Assembly: GCF_024832785.1 (NCBI RefSeq)
Contig: NZ_CP116615.1
Span: 4,650,001-4,714,000, forward strand
Source: Fontisphaera persica
Lineage (GTDB): Bacteria; Verrucomicrobiota; Verrucomicrobiia; Limisphaerales; Fontisphaeraceae
Reading direction: 5' to 3'
DNA: 64,000 nucleotides
Position numbers and translations under genes: made by a program
Part shown: in pieces, positions 45,061 to 52,916 of the stretch
How the letters are laid out: the number at the start of each line of letters is the position of its first letter
How positions within the stretch are numbered: position 1 is the stretch's first letter
Notes under the pieces: model-generated
Database searches by the model: none
What the model was told of the DNA's origin: nothing
The model's input: the letters and a program-made list of their open reading frames with translations, nothing else

Positions 45061-45514
45061 GCCGCCAAGCAGGCTAGCAAGCGTATGCGTGGCCCGAAAG
45101 AGTAGTCTTAGAGCTCTTAATAAATTACCCAGTAACAGTTTAGGTTCTGAGAAATTCACATTATGATGCTGTTCGCAACAACTTTTATAGAAACCAAGTC
45201 CTTTAAGGTCAAATAAAAAGGAGGGCACAACGACACCGATAGTAACAGCTTAAATCAACTATTAGCTGCAAGGCCAGATGCCAAGTAAAGTAATACAATA
45301 TTCTTCATGTGATATTGCAAATTAATGTATGGATGGCGAGGGATGTCGGAGGGGGAAAGCTGTCACCAGGTCAATCAAGATGACAGGGCGGCGACCGGAG
45401 GGGACGCTGGTCGCAATCCACAAGTGCGTCGCAACCAAGGGGATGAGGGGGCGGATGGTGGGCGCTGTGAGCTTGCGGTTTGGGAATTTGGGATTTTATT
45501 TGTCAAGTACACAC
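45061..45514. other. Gap between the IS island and the flavoprotein gene
   Basis: No gene is seen in about 450 bases. The first half is AT-rich and probably belongs to the island; from about 45325 the composition returns to the GC-rich chromosome type. An open frame in phase with the flavoprotein extends back to 45329, but its residues show no domain. Confidence 0.4.
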
Positions 45515-46828
45515 ATGGACTACGAGGCCATTGTTTTAGGCGGGGGTCCGGCAGGCAGCACGGCAGCAGCGCTTCTGGCGCGTGCCGGGCAGCGGGTGTT
45601 GGTGCTGGAGAAGGAGCGTTTTCCGCGCTTTCACATTGGGGAGTCGCTGCTGCCCTACAATCAAGCCATTTTCGCAGAGCTGGGAGTGGTGCCGGCGTTG
45701 GAGGCGGCGGGATTTCCGCGGAAATACGGGGCGCAATTTCATTTGGGCAATGACACCCGGCATCGGCGGTTCGAGTTTCGGCAGGGGCGGTTCACTCGTT
45801 ACACCGAGACGTGGCAGGTGGAGCGCGCGGTGTTTGATGAACTGTTGTTGAACAATGCGCGGCGTTGGGGATCGGAGGTGCGCGAGGGATGGGCCGCCCT
45901 GCGTTGTGGCCTTGATGAGCGGGGCAGGTGGGTCGAGGCGGCGGAAATAACGGGGGGCAAACCGGTGCGGTTGCACGCCGCTTTTGTGGTGGATGCCACG
46001 GGCCGGGCCAATTTCACCGGCAATCAGGAAGGGTTGCGGGTGGTGCATCCGCAACTGAAAAAGGTGGCCATATTTGCTCATTTTCATGGGGTGCGCCGTG
46101 ACCGCGGGGAAGCCGCCGGGGACACGGTCATCATCCGGCTGGCGCGGGGGTGGTTTTGGTTGATTCCCATCGGCGCGGAGAAAACGAGCGTGGGATTGGT
46201 GATGGACCAGGAGGATTTGGCGCGCGCGGGCGAGCCGCCGGAGCGGGTGTTTGAACGCCATTTATCTCAGGCGCGGCCCTTGCAGCGGCGCATGGAGCGG
46301 GCCGAGCGGGTGGGGCCGTGGCGGACGACGAGTGATTTTTCTTATTACAACCGCCGGCTGGTGGGGCCGCGTTTGTTGCGCACAGGCGATGCGGCTGGTT
46401 TCATGGACCCGATTTTTTCCGCGGGGGTGTTTCTGGCGATGCGCTCGGGCAAACTGGCGGCGGCGGCCGTGCAAGAGGCGTTGAAACAAGGCACGGACGG
46501 CCGCTTTTTGCTGGCGCACTATGAGCGCGAAATCTGGCGCAGCATGCGTTTTTACTGGCGCATGGTGGAGGGATTTTACACCACGCCTTTTTTGGAGATT
46601 TTCATGGAGCCACGGGAGAATTTCTCGCTGGTTTCGGCGGTCAATGCCGTGTTGGCGGGGGAGGTGGAGGGCGGTTGGAAGTTGCGGTGGCGGCTGGAAT
46701 TGTTTTTTGCGCTGGTGCGTTTGCAGCGGCGGTGGGCGTTGACGCCACGCATTAATTTTGATGCGTCAACCGCCCCGGACCCATTTGCCTTTTTGAGCCG
46801 TGGTTTTCCCCAGAAGGCGATGAAGTAA
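45515..46828 (+). CDS. FAD-dependent oxidoreductase, tryptophan halogenase/geranylgeranyl reductase-like
   Basis: This 437-residue flavoprotein begins with the dinucleotide-binding motif YEAIVLGGGPAGSTAAALLARAG, followed by VLVLEKERFPRFHIGESLLP. It has VVDATGRANF, WFWLIPIGAEKTSVGLVM and the second FAD motif RLLRTGDAAGFMDPIFSAGVFLAM. This is the halogenase/geranylgeranyl-reductase branch of the PHBH fold. The Lys typical of true flavin-dependent halogenases is not recognisable, so a reductase or hydroxylase acting on a lipid or carrier-bound substrate is as likely. ATG 45515 sits directly at the FAD fold. Confidence 0.85.
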   Translation: MDYEAIVLGGGPAGSTAAALLARAGQRVLVLEKERFPRFHIGESLLPYNQAIFAELGVVPALEAAGFPRKYGAQFHLGNDTRHRRFEFRQGRFTRYTETWQVERAVFDELLLNNARRWGSEVREGWAALRCGLDERGRWVEAAEITGGKPVRLHAAFVVDATGRANFTGNQEGLRVVHPQLKKVAIFAHFHGVRRDRGEAAGDTVIIRLARGWFWLIPIGAEKTSVGLVMDQEDLARAGEPPERVFERHLSQARPLQRRMERAERVGPWRTTSDFSYYNRRLVGPRLLRTGDAAGFMDPIFSAGVFLAMRSGKLAAAAVQEALKQGTDGRFLLAHYEREIWRSMRFYWRMVEGFYTTPFLEIFMEPRENFSLVSAVNAVLAGEVEGGWKLRWRLELFFALVRLQRRWALTPRINFDASTAPDPFAFLSRGFPQKAMK

Positions 46829-47232
46829 TTGGAGGCGAAGGATAAAGGAGGCGTCTGGGCAGGGAAACTGGCGCCAGGCTAAGGAGCACGGCGCTGAAGT
46901 TGCCCAACGAAATTCAGGTTTTGGCCCCTTTTTCGGGGTGCTCACGCTCATGTTCATTGCAGGCTTCCCGGAAGAGGGTTGAAGACCTCAGCGGGGCCAA
47001 TCTTCCTGGAATAAAACAGATGCAAGGGTTGGCTGGTCATGATCGTTGTCCCAAGTGGATGGCCTTTGCCGGTCGCAGGATCAGACCAGCATATTCCCTA
47101 ATGCAAAATATAAGCCGTAGTTCTCAATGCCCACGTTGATAACAAGCAGAAAAAAGTGCTTGACTTGTCAATGGGAATATGTATCGCATTAAAGTTGCCG
47201 AGAAAAGTAAAAACTCCAAAGGTCAGCGCCCT
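46829..47232. other. Intergenic region before the PEP-CTERM gene
   Basis: No gene is supported in about 400 bases. TTGAC-TT-GTCAA at 47160-47171 is a small inverted repeat overlapping a possible -35, but no good -10 follows at the right distance. Confidence 0.4.
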
Positions 47233-47919
47233 ATGAAAGGATTCATTTCGACGACTGTATTGCTTGCCTCATTTCTCACCGTCATGGTCAATCGCGGGCA
47301 AGCCGCGATCATTAACGGCAGTTTTGAACAGGGGCCTACGATTAGTGGGGATGCCCAATTTGTTGGGGCAGGGTCCACGGTGATCACAGGTTGGACAGTC
47401 ACCGGCCATTCAGTCGAGGTGCTGGGGCCCCCGTGGCTGGCTTCTGATGGGCAACGCGCAATTGATCTTAGCGGCTATTATGCGGGCGGGATTCAGCAAT
47501 CCTTTTCAACGGTTGCTGGGGTAACTTACTGGGTAACCTTCGACCTGAGCGGGAACCCTGCAGGAGGGGCGCAGTTCAAAACCGTGCGCGTCACGATTGA
47601 TTCATTTCAGCAGGATTATTCCGTTGACACCGCCAATCAAACAATCTCCACCCTGATATGGCATCCCATTGGTTTCTCGTTTGTTGCGTCGGGTACAAGC
47701 GCCACGCTGTCGTTCACCAGCCTTGAGGGGGATTGTTACGGGCCGCTTCTTGACGATGTGGCGGTATGGCCGGTCCCCGAGCCGTCCAGCTCGCTTTTTG
47801 CGGTGGCAACGCTGGTTGTGTTTACTGCCATGCACTGCTGTCGGCGGCTAGTCACATGGTGGCCGACAAGGACGGGGCGCAATTATTCAAGTCCTCCTTT
47901 TGCTGCAAAGGCAGGTTGA
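47233..47919 (+). CDS. Choice-of-anchor C family PEP-CTERM protein
   Basis: This 228-residue exported protein has a signal peptide (FISTTVLLASFLTVMVNRGQAA). The choice-of-anchor C beta-sandwich has IINGSFEQGP, TVITGWTVTGHSVEVLG, DGQRAIDLSGYYAGGIQQSF, YWVTFDLSGNPAGG and GPLLDDVAV. The sorting tail is VPEPSSS plus a hydrophobic helix ending HCCRR. PEP-CTERM tails are cut by exosortase for release to the surface or biofilm matrix. About 27 residues follow the basic pair, which is unusual because the tail normally ends there. ATG 47233 is chosen, with AAAGGT 9 bases upstream; the frame opens earlier at 47179. Confidence 0.85.
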   Translation: MKGFISTTVLLASFLTVMVNRGQAAIINGSFEQGPTISGDAQFVGAGSTVITGWTVTGHSVEVLGPPWLASDGQRAIDLSGYYAGGIQQSFSTVAGVTYWVTFDLSGNPAGGAQFKTVRVTIDSFQQDYSVDTANQTISTLIWHPIGFSFVASGTSATLSFTSLEGDCYGPLLDDVAVWPVPEPSSSLFAVATLVVFTAMHCCRRLVTWWPTRTGRNYSSPPFAAKAG

Positions 47920-48105
47920 GGGGCATAAATATCCAATTGAGAGGCCGAGCGGATTTGGTCACAAGGAAAGTGTAGTTTTCACACAAAACAACCTTAAACA
48001 CCGATAAAAAACGGTGTATTTGTTATGACTTTTGTTATGACTTTGCCTGTTTTTGAGGTGTGAAAATTGCGTTATCGCCTTTATTATCAGGGGTTTATAA
48101 AGATT

Positions 48106-48198
<93 letters not shown>

Positions 48199-48291
48199 GC
48201 CGGCGTATCCCGTGAAAGCAGGGCAGGGCATGCCTTGCGCCCGGGCACGGGCGTAAGACTGGCACAGCTTGCGGCTGCGTCAAGCCTCAAT

Positions 48292-48843
48292 TCAGTCGCG
48301 ATATTGAAAGGGGTTGGGCGGCGTGTGGAGGGAGCGGGGCCGGGGGTTGGCGGTTTTCCAGAAGAAGAGGATTAATCCGCCTGCCAGGAGGAGATTGGCG
48401 CCCTGGCTGATGCCATGCCACATGCGGAAGCTGCGGGCGGCCAGCTCCACTTGTTCGGGTTTGGCACGGGGGTCGTAGCGGGCGGCATGCAATTTTTTGA
48501 GGATGGGATGCACGCCCCAGGCGCCCGCCAGGCAAAGCGCCAGCAGGCCCATGGCCAGGAGGTTGCGGGCCTGGCGCCAGGGGAGGCCCTGGTAGGCGGA
48601 TTCCGCCAGCGCCTGGAGCACGGCGATGACGCCGCAGACTTGCAGCCAGACGAAATAGCGGTCCATCATGTAAATGGCGGCCAGGCCGGAGCGGGCACGG
48701 CTGAAGGGGGCGTTGACGCCGCCAAAGAGGTTGAGCATGGCATCTTGAAAAAAGGCGGGGGCGACGGCGACGGTAAAAAAGAGCACCGCGCCCAACCAGG
48801 CGGCCGCGTTGACGAGGCCCACGAATCTTAAAATACCCAGCAC
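48292..48843 (-). CDS. DUF4149-like membrane protein
   Basis: This 183-residue protein has four predicted membrane helices: about residues 3-28 (FVGLVNAAAWLGAVLFFTVA), 58-80, 93-112 and 148-165. Between the first two is GGVNAPFSRARSGL, with charged residues facing one side. The pattern resembles DUF4149/TMEM205-type proteins, whose role is unknown. The start codon is GTG. It is divergent from dapF with a gap of 80 bases. Confidence 0.7.
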   Translation of the reverse strand: MLGILRFVGLVNAAAWLGAVLFFTVAVAPAFFQDAMLNLFGGVNAPFSRARSGLAAIYMMDRYFVWLQVCGVIAVLQALAESAYQGLPWRQARNLLAMGLLALCLAGAWGVHPILKKLHAARYDPRAKPEQVELAARSFRMWHGISQGANLLLAGGLILFFWKTANPRPRSLHTPPNPFQYRD

Positions 48844-48923
48844 GGAGGGGGAGTGTAGGCGTTTTTGGGCGGCGGCTCAACCTTAAGTGGTTTTTGGCAT
48901 TGCGCCGCCGCGGCCCTTGGTTT

Positions 48924-49745
48924 ATGTCACCCCGCATGCGGTTGAACTTTTGGAAGATGAATGGGGCGGGCAATGATTTTGTGCTGGCGGACAACCGGCA
49001 GCAAAATCTTTGTCTGACTCCGGAACAGGTCGCCCGTTTATGTCATCGGCAGCGGGGCATTGGGGCGGATGGGTTGATTTTGTGGGTGCCATGCCGCTCG
49101 GGCCGGGCGGACTGGGCATGGCAGTTTTGGAACAGCGACGGCAGTGTGGCGGAGATGTGCGGCAACGGGGCGCGGTGTTTCGCGCGGTTTGTGCAGCGGC
49201 ATACCGGCGCGCAGGGGGCCATCACGTTCGAGACGCTGGCGGGCGTCATTACGGCGCGGTTTCGGGGGGAGCAGGTGACGATTGGGCTGACGGCGCCGCA
49301 GGGGTTGCAATTGCATCAGGCGCTGGAGACCTCGGTGGGGAAGGTGGTGTGTCATTCGGTGAACACCGGCGTGCCGCACGCGGTCATTTTTGTGCCAGAT
49401 GCAGACCGGGCGCGGGTGAGCGAGCTGGGGCCGCAGATTCGGCATCATGCGGCCTATGCCCCGAAGGGCACCAATGTGAATTTTGTGCAGACCTTGGGGC
49501 CGGGCAGCATCCGCGTGCGCACGTATGAGCGCGGGGTGGAGGGCGAGACGCTGGCTTGTGGGACGGGCGTGACGGCATCAGCCCTGATTGCGGCGCGGCT
49601 GCATCATTTTTCCTCGCCCATCCAGGTGCGGGTGCAGGGGGGGGATGTTTTGGAGGTGGGGTTCCGGGAGGAGAATGGGCAGTTCACGGATGTGACGTTG
49701 ACCGGCCCGGCGGACTTTGTGTTTGAGGGCACGATTGAGCTTTAA
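48924..49745 (+). CDS. dapF: Diaminopimelate epimerase
   Basis: This protein of about 273 residues starts RLNFWKMNGAGNDFVLADN. The first catalytic Cys is in AEMCGNGARCFARF and the second in ETLACGTGVTASALIAAR; HAVIFVPD, GTNVNFVQ and RTYERGVEGET are also present. It converts LL- to meso-diaminopimelate for peptidoglycan and lysine. ATG 48924 or 48936 can both serve as start; the family usually begins 2-4 residues before the LNFWKM block, which slightly favours 48936. dapA and dapB follow on the same strand. Confidence 0.95.
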   Translation: MSPRMRLNFWKMNGAGNDFVLADNRQQNLCLTPEQVARLCHRQRGIGADGLILWVPCRSGRADWAWQFWNSDGSVAEMCGNGARCFARFVQRHTGAQGAITFETLAGVITARFRGEQVTIGLTAPQGLQLHQALETSVGKVVCHSVNTGVPHAVIFVPDADRARVSELGPQIRHHAAYAPKGTNVNFVQTLGPGSIRVRTYERGVEGETLACGTGVTASALIAARLHHFSSPIQVRVQGGDVLEVGFREENGQFTDVTLTGPADFVFEGTIEL

Positions 49746-49787
49746 TCATGGTGGATAGCCCGGTATATTGAACGAAACGGACACGAT

Positions 49788-50687
49788 ATGTCGTTGCTCA
49801 AAAAATCGTATTACGGCACCTACACCGCGCTGGTGACACCCTTCAAAGAAGGCAGGGTGGACGAGGCTGCCTTTGCCAATTTAATTCGCCTGCAAATCAA
49901 GGCGGGGGTGGAGGGCATTGTGCCGGTGGGCACCACCGGCGAATCGCCCACGCTCGATTATGAGGAGCACCTGAAGGTCATCGAGCTGGCGGTGAAATAC
50001 GCCAAAGGCAAGGTGCACGTGGTGGCGGGCACCGGCGCCAATTCCACCAAGGAAGCCGTTTATCTGACGCGCGAGGCTGAGAAATTGGGCGCCAACGCCT
50101 CGCTGCAGGTGGCGCCGTATTACAACAAGCCCACGCAGGAGGGGTTGTACCAGCATTTTCGCCAGGTGGCGGAGGCCACGCGCCTGCCCATCATTTTGTA
50201 CAGCATCCCGGGGCGCTGTGGGGTGGAGATTGGGGTGGAGACGGTGGCGCGGCTGGCCAAGGATTGCGCGAACATCATCGGCCTCAAGGAGGCGGGAGGC
50301 AATGCGGACCGGGTGAGCCAGTTGCGCATGGTGGTGCCGGAGAAGTTTGTCATTTTGAGCGGTGACGATTCGCTGACGCTGCCGTTCATGGCGGTGGGGG
50401 CGGTGGGGGTGGTGAGTGTGGCGTCCAATCTGATTCCCAAGCAGGTGGCGCAGATGGTGCGGGCGCATTTGGAGGGTGACCTGCTGAAAGCGCAACTGTT
50501 GCATCAGAAGTATTATCCGCTGTTCAAGGATTTGTTCATCGAGACCAATCCCGTGCCGGTGAAGGCGGCGTTGGCCATGATGGGATTGATCGAGGAGGAA
50601 GTGCGGCTGCCGCTGGTGGGCATGAACGCGAAAAACCGCGAAGTGCTGCGGCAGACGCTAGTCCGATGCGGGCTGCTCGCGCAATAA
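49788..50687 (+). CDS. dapA: 4-Hydroxy-tetrahydrodipicolinate synthase
   Basis: This 299-residue TIM-barrel class I aldolase starts with a TALVTPF strand. It has PVGTTGESPTL, the catalytic Tyr in APYYNKPTQEGLYQHF, and the Schiff-base Lys in NIIGLKEAGGNADR. It condenses pyruvate and aspartate semialdehyde. It lies 42 bases after dapF and 14 bases before dapB. Confidence 0.96.
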   Translation: MSLLKKSYYGTYTALVTPFKEGRVDEAAFANLIRLQIKAGVEGIVPVGTTGESPTLDYEEHLKVIELAVKYAKGKVHVVAGTGANSTKEAVYLTREAEKLGANASLQVAPYYNKPTQEGLYQHFRQVAEATRLPIILYSIPGRCGVEIGVETVARLAKDCANIIGLKEAGGNADRVSQLRMVVPEKFVILSGDDSLTLPFMAVGAVGVVSVASNLIPKQVAQMVRAHLEGDLLKAQLLHQKYYPLFKDLFIETNPVPVKAALAMMGLIEEEVRLPLVGMNAKNREVLRQTLVRCGLLAQ

Positions 50688-50701
50688 TCTGCACACTGGC
50701 C

Positions 50702-51436
50702 ATGCTTAAAATCATCATCAACGGCGCCCGCGGGCGCATGGGACAGGCGATTCAAACGTGCGCCGGCCGGATGCCGGAGGTGCAGGTCATCGCGGCCATT
50801 GATTTGGGCAATGACCTGGCGGCCGTGATTGAACAGGGGGACGTCGTCATTGAGTTCAGCACGCATCACGTGACGCCCGGGGTGGCGACACTGTGCGCGC
50901 AACACCGCAAACCGCTGGTTATCGGCACCACGGGCCACACCGCCGAGGAGCGGCGGGCCATTCTCCAGCAGGCGCAAAGCATTCCGATGGTTTGGACGGC
51001 CAATTTCTCCACCGGAGTCAACACGCTGTTCTGGCTGACGCGCAAGGCGGCCGAGATTCTGGGGCCGGGCTATGACCTGGAAATCGTGGAGATGCACCAC
51101 CGGCACAAGAAGGACGCGCCCAGTGGCACAGCCAAGGCGCTGGGCGAGATTTTAGCGCAGGTGCGGCGGCTGCAATACGAAGAAGCGGTGCGGCACGGCC
51201 GGGCAGGGCTGGTGGGCGAGCGCACGCCGGCGGAGATTGGCATGCACGCGGTGCGGGGCGGGGATGTGGTGGGGGATCATACTGTGATCTTTGCCACGGC
51301 CGGCGAGCGGTTGGAGCTGACGCACAAGGCCAGCAGCCGTGAGACTTTCGCACAGGGCGCCCTGCGGGCGGCGCAATGGGTGGTGGGGCGTCCGCCGGGG
51401 GTGTATGACATGCAGGATGTGTTGGGGCTGAAATAG
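50702..51436 (+). CDS. dapB: 4-Hydroxy-tetrahydrodipicolinate reductase
   Basis: This 244-residue enzyme starts LKIIINGARGRMGQAI (NAD(P)-binding). It carries VVIEFSTHHVTPGV, GTTGHTAEER and NFSTGVNTLFWLTRKAAEIL, then the substrate motif EMHHRHKKDAPSGTAKAL and GEVG-like GDHTVIFATAGERLELTHKA. ATG 50702 fits the family start; the longer frame overlaps dapA. It performs the second step specific to the diaminopimelate pathway. Confidence 0.96.
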   Translation: MLKIIINGARGRMGQAIQTCAGRMPEVQVIAAIDLGNDLAAVIEQGDVVIEFSTHHVTPGVATLCAQHRKPLVIGTTGHTAEERRAILQQAQSIPMVWTANFSTGVNTLFWLTRKAAEILGPGYDLEIVEMHHRHKKDAPSGTAKALGEILAQVRRLQYEEAVRHGRAGLVGERTPAEIGMHAVRGGDVVGDHTVIFATAGERLELTHKASSRETFAQGALRAAQWVVGRPPGVYDMQDVLGLK

Positions 51437-51463
51437 CCTTGCCATTCGGAGGGTTGCGCCGCC

Positions 51464-51934
51464 ATGTCTGCCGCCTCTCAACCCCCTGAATCAAAAGCTG
51501 AGGCGCGCCGATTGGTGGTGGTGGCGCTGGGGTCCAATTTGGGCGACTCCGAGCGGATTTTGCGGGCGGCGGCCCGGGAGCTGGAGAGACTGGCCGCTCG
51601 TGGCTTCAAAGTTTCTTCTTTTCATCGCACCGAGCCGGTGGATTGCCCTCCCGGTTCGCCGCCGTTTCTCAATGCGGTGGCCGTGTTTGAACCGCGGCCG
51701 GAGGAAACGCCGGAAACCTTGCTCGAGAAATTGCAGGCGTTGGAGCGGCACTTTGGCCGGCAGCCCAAAAAAGTTCACAATGAACCTCGCCCGCTGGATT
51801 TGGATTTGATTGCCTTCGGCGAGGAGAAACGCCACACGCCGCAACTGACACTGCCGCATCCACGCGCCCGCCAGCGGGCGTTTGTGCTGGAGCCGCTCCG
51901 TGAAGTGGCGCCGGATTTTGTGTGGCCGGAGTAA
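51464..51934 (+). CDS. folK: 6-Hydroxymethyl-7,8-dihydropterin pyrophosphokinase
   Basis: This 156-residue HPPK has VVVALGSNLGDSERILRAA, SSFHRTEPVDCPPGSPPFLNAV, the ATP/magnesium loop NEPRPLDLDLIAFG and LPHPRARQRAFVLEPL. It makes the pyrophosphorylated pterin for folate. It is 27 bases after dapB and is likely the last gene of the dapF-dapA-dapB-folK unit. Confidence 0.95.
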   Translation: MSAASQPPESKAEARRLVVVALGSNLGDSERILRAAARELERLAARGFKVSSFHRTEPVDCPPGSPPFLNAVAVFEPRPEETPETLLEKLQALERHFGRQPKKVHNEPRPLDLDLIAFGEEKRHTPQLTLPHPRARQRAFVLEPLREVAPDFVWPE

Positions 51935-52105
51935 GAGGGCAGGTTGGATGCGAGGGCGCCCGTGGCGCTGGGCCGGGGCAGGGAAGGGAGGGAGGGAAGA
52001 CGTGAGCGCCACTGGGCGGTAAAATTATTTGGGGCAAGGCCAATTCAAGGCTACCTTTGACCGCAAGAACCCAACCACCAGACCGGGATTTCTAGGCGTG
52101 GGCCT

Positions 52106-52915
52106 ATGAGGCGCCAACTTGGCAGTGCTGCAGGGGCGCGATTTGCGCAAACTTTGCTGGCCGCGGCGGCTGGTGTGGCGGTGGTGTCCTTCCTGGTTTC
52201 CTGCGCCTCCGTGGACCGCGTGGTGGTGCGTCCGCCGGACATACCCGGCGCCAGTTTTGTGGGCAACGCCGCGTGTGCGGATTGTCATTCCAACCTGGTG
52301 CAGCAGTTTCCCTTGAGTCCTCATGCACGAGTGCATTTTGAGGGGGCGTCGCTGGCGGGCCAGACCAGTTGCGAGGCCTGCCACGGGCCGGGCAGCCTGC
52401 ACATGGCCAGCGGGGGCGGGCGCCAAAATATCATCAACCCCGGCAAGGACCCGGTGGCCTGCCTGGCGTGCCATAAGGACATTGAGATGGAGTTTCGGCT
52501 GTCTTCGCATCATCCGGTGCTGGAGGGCAAGATGAATTGCGTGCAGTGCCATGACCCCCACGGGCGCGACATCATGAAAACCGCCGGCGGCCTGGCCATG
52601 GCGCGGGTGAATCAGCAATGCGCCGCATGTCATCAAGAGCAAAGCAAACCGCATGTATTTGAGCATGAAGCGCTGCGCGAGGGCTGCACGGTCTGCCATC
52701 GCCCGCATGGCACGGTGGGCGCGAAGCTGCTGCTGGAGCGCGATGCCAATCTCTGCCTGAAATGCCACGCGCAAACGCCCGGGCCGGGGGCGGCGGGGGA
52801 TATTTACATCGGCAAGGTGGCGCATGGCGCTTATTTGCGCCAGGGGACGTGCTGGTCTGCCGGCTGCCACAGCGCCGTGCATGGCTCGAACCTGAACCCG
52901 CGTTTGAGGTACTGA
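52106..52915 (+). CDS. MtrA/DmsE-like octaheme cytochrome c lipoprotein
   Basis: This 269-residue protein has a signal segment ending FLVSCAS (lipobox-like). It has seven CxxCH sites (CADCH, CEACH, CLACH, CVQCH, CAACH, CTVCH, CLKCH) and an eighth CWSAGCH with four residues between the cysteines. The closing HSAVHGSN is characteristic of the MtrA/DmsE/PioA family, periplasmic haem wires that plug an outer-membrane porin. Family members usually have ten haems; this one is shorter. The next gene encodes a porin-like barrel and starts one base after this stop, so the two are translationally coupled. Confidence 0.88.
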   Translation: MRRQLGSAAGARFAQTLLAAAAGVAVVSFLVSCASVDRVVVRPPDIPGASFVGNAACADCHSNLVQQFPLSPHARVHFEGASLAGQTSCEACHGPGSLHMASGGGRQNIINPGKDPVACLACHKDIEMEFRLSSHHPVLEGKMNCVQCHDPHGRDIMKTAGGLAMARVNQQCAACHQEQSKPHVFEHEALREGCTVCHRPHGTVGAKLLLERDANLCLKCHAQTPGPGAAGDIYIGKVAHGAYLRQGTCWSAGCHSAVHGSNLNPRLRY

Positions 52916-52916
52916 C

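Noticed and set aside
47173-47188. GG-N10-GC pattern before the PEP-CTERM gene
   Set aside because: The -24 lacks TGGC and the -12 reads TCGCA; PEP-CTERM genes can be RpoN-controlled, but this site is too weak.
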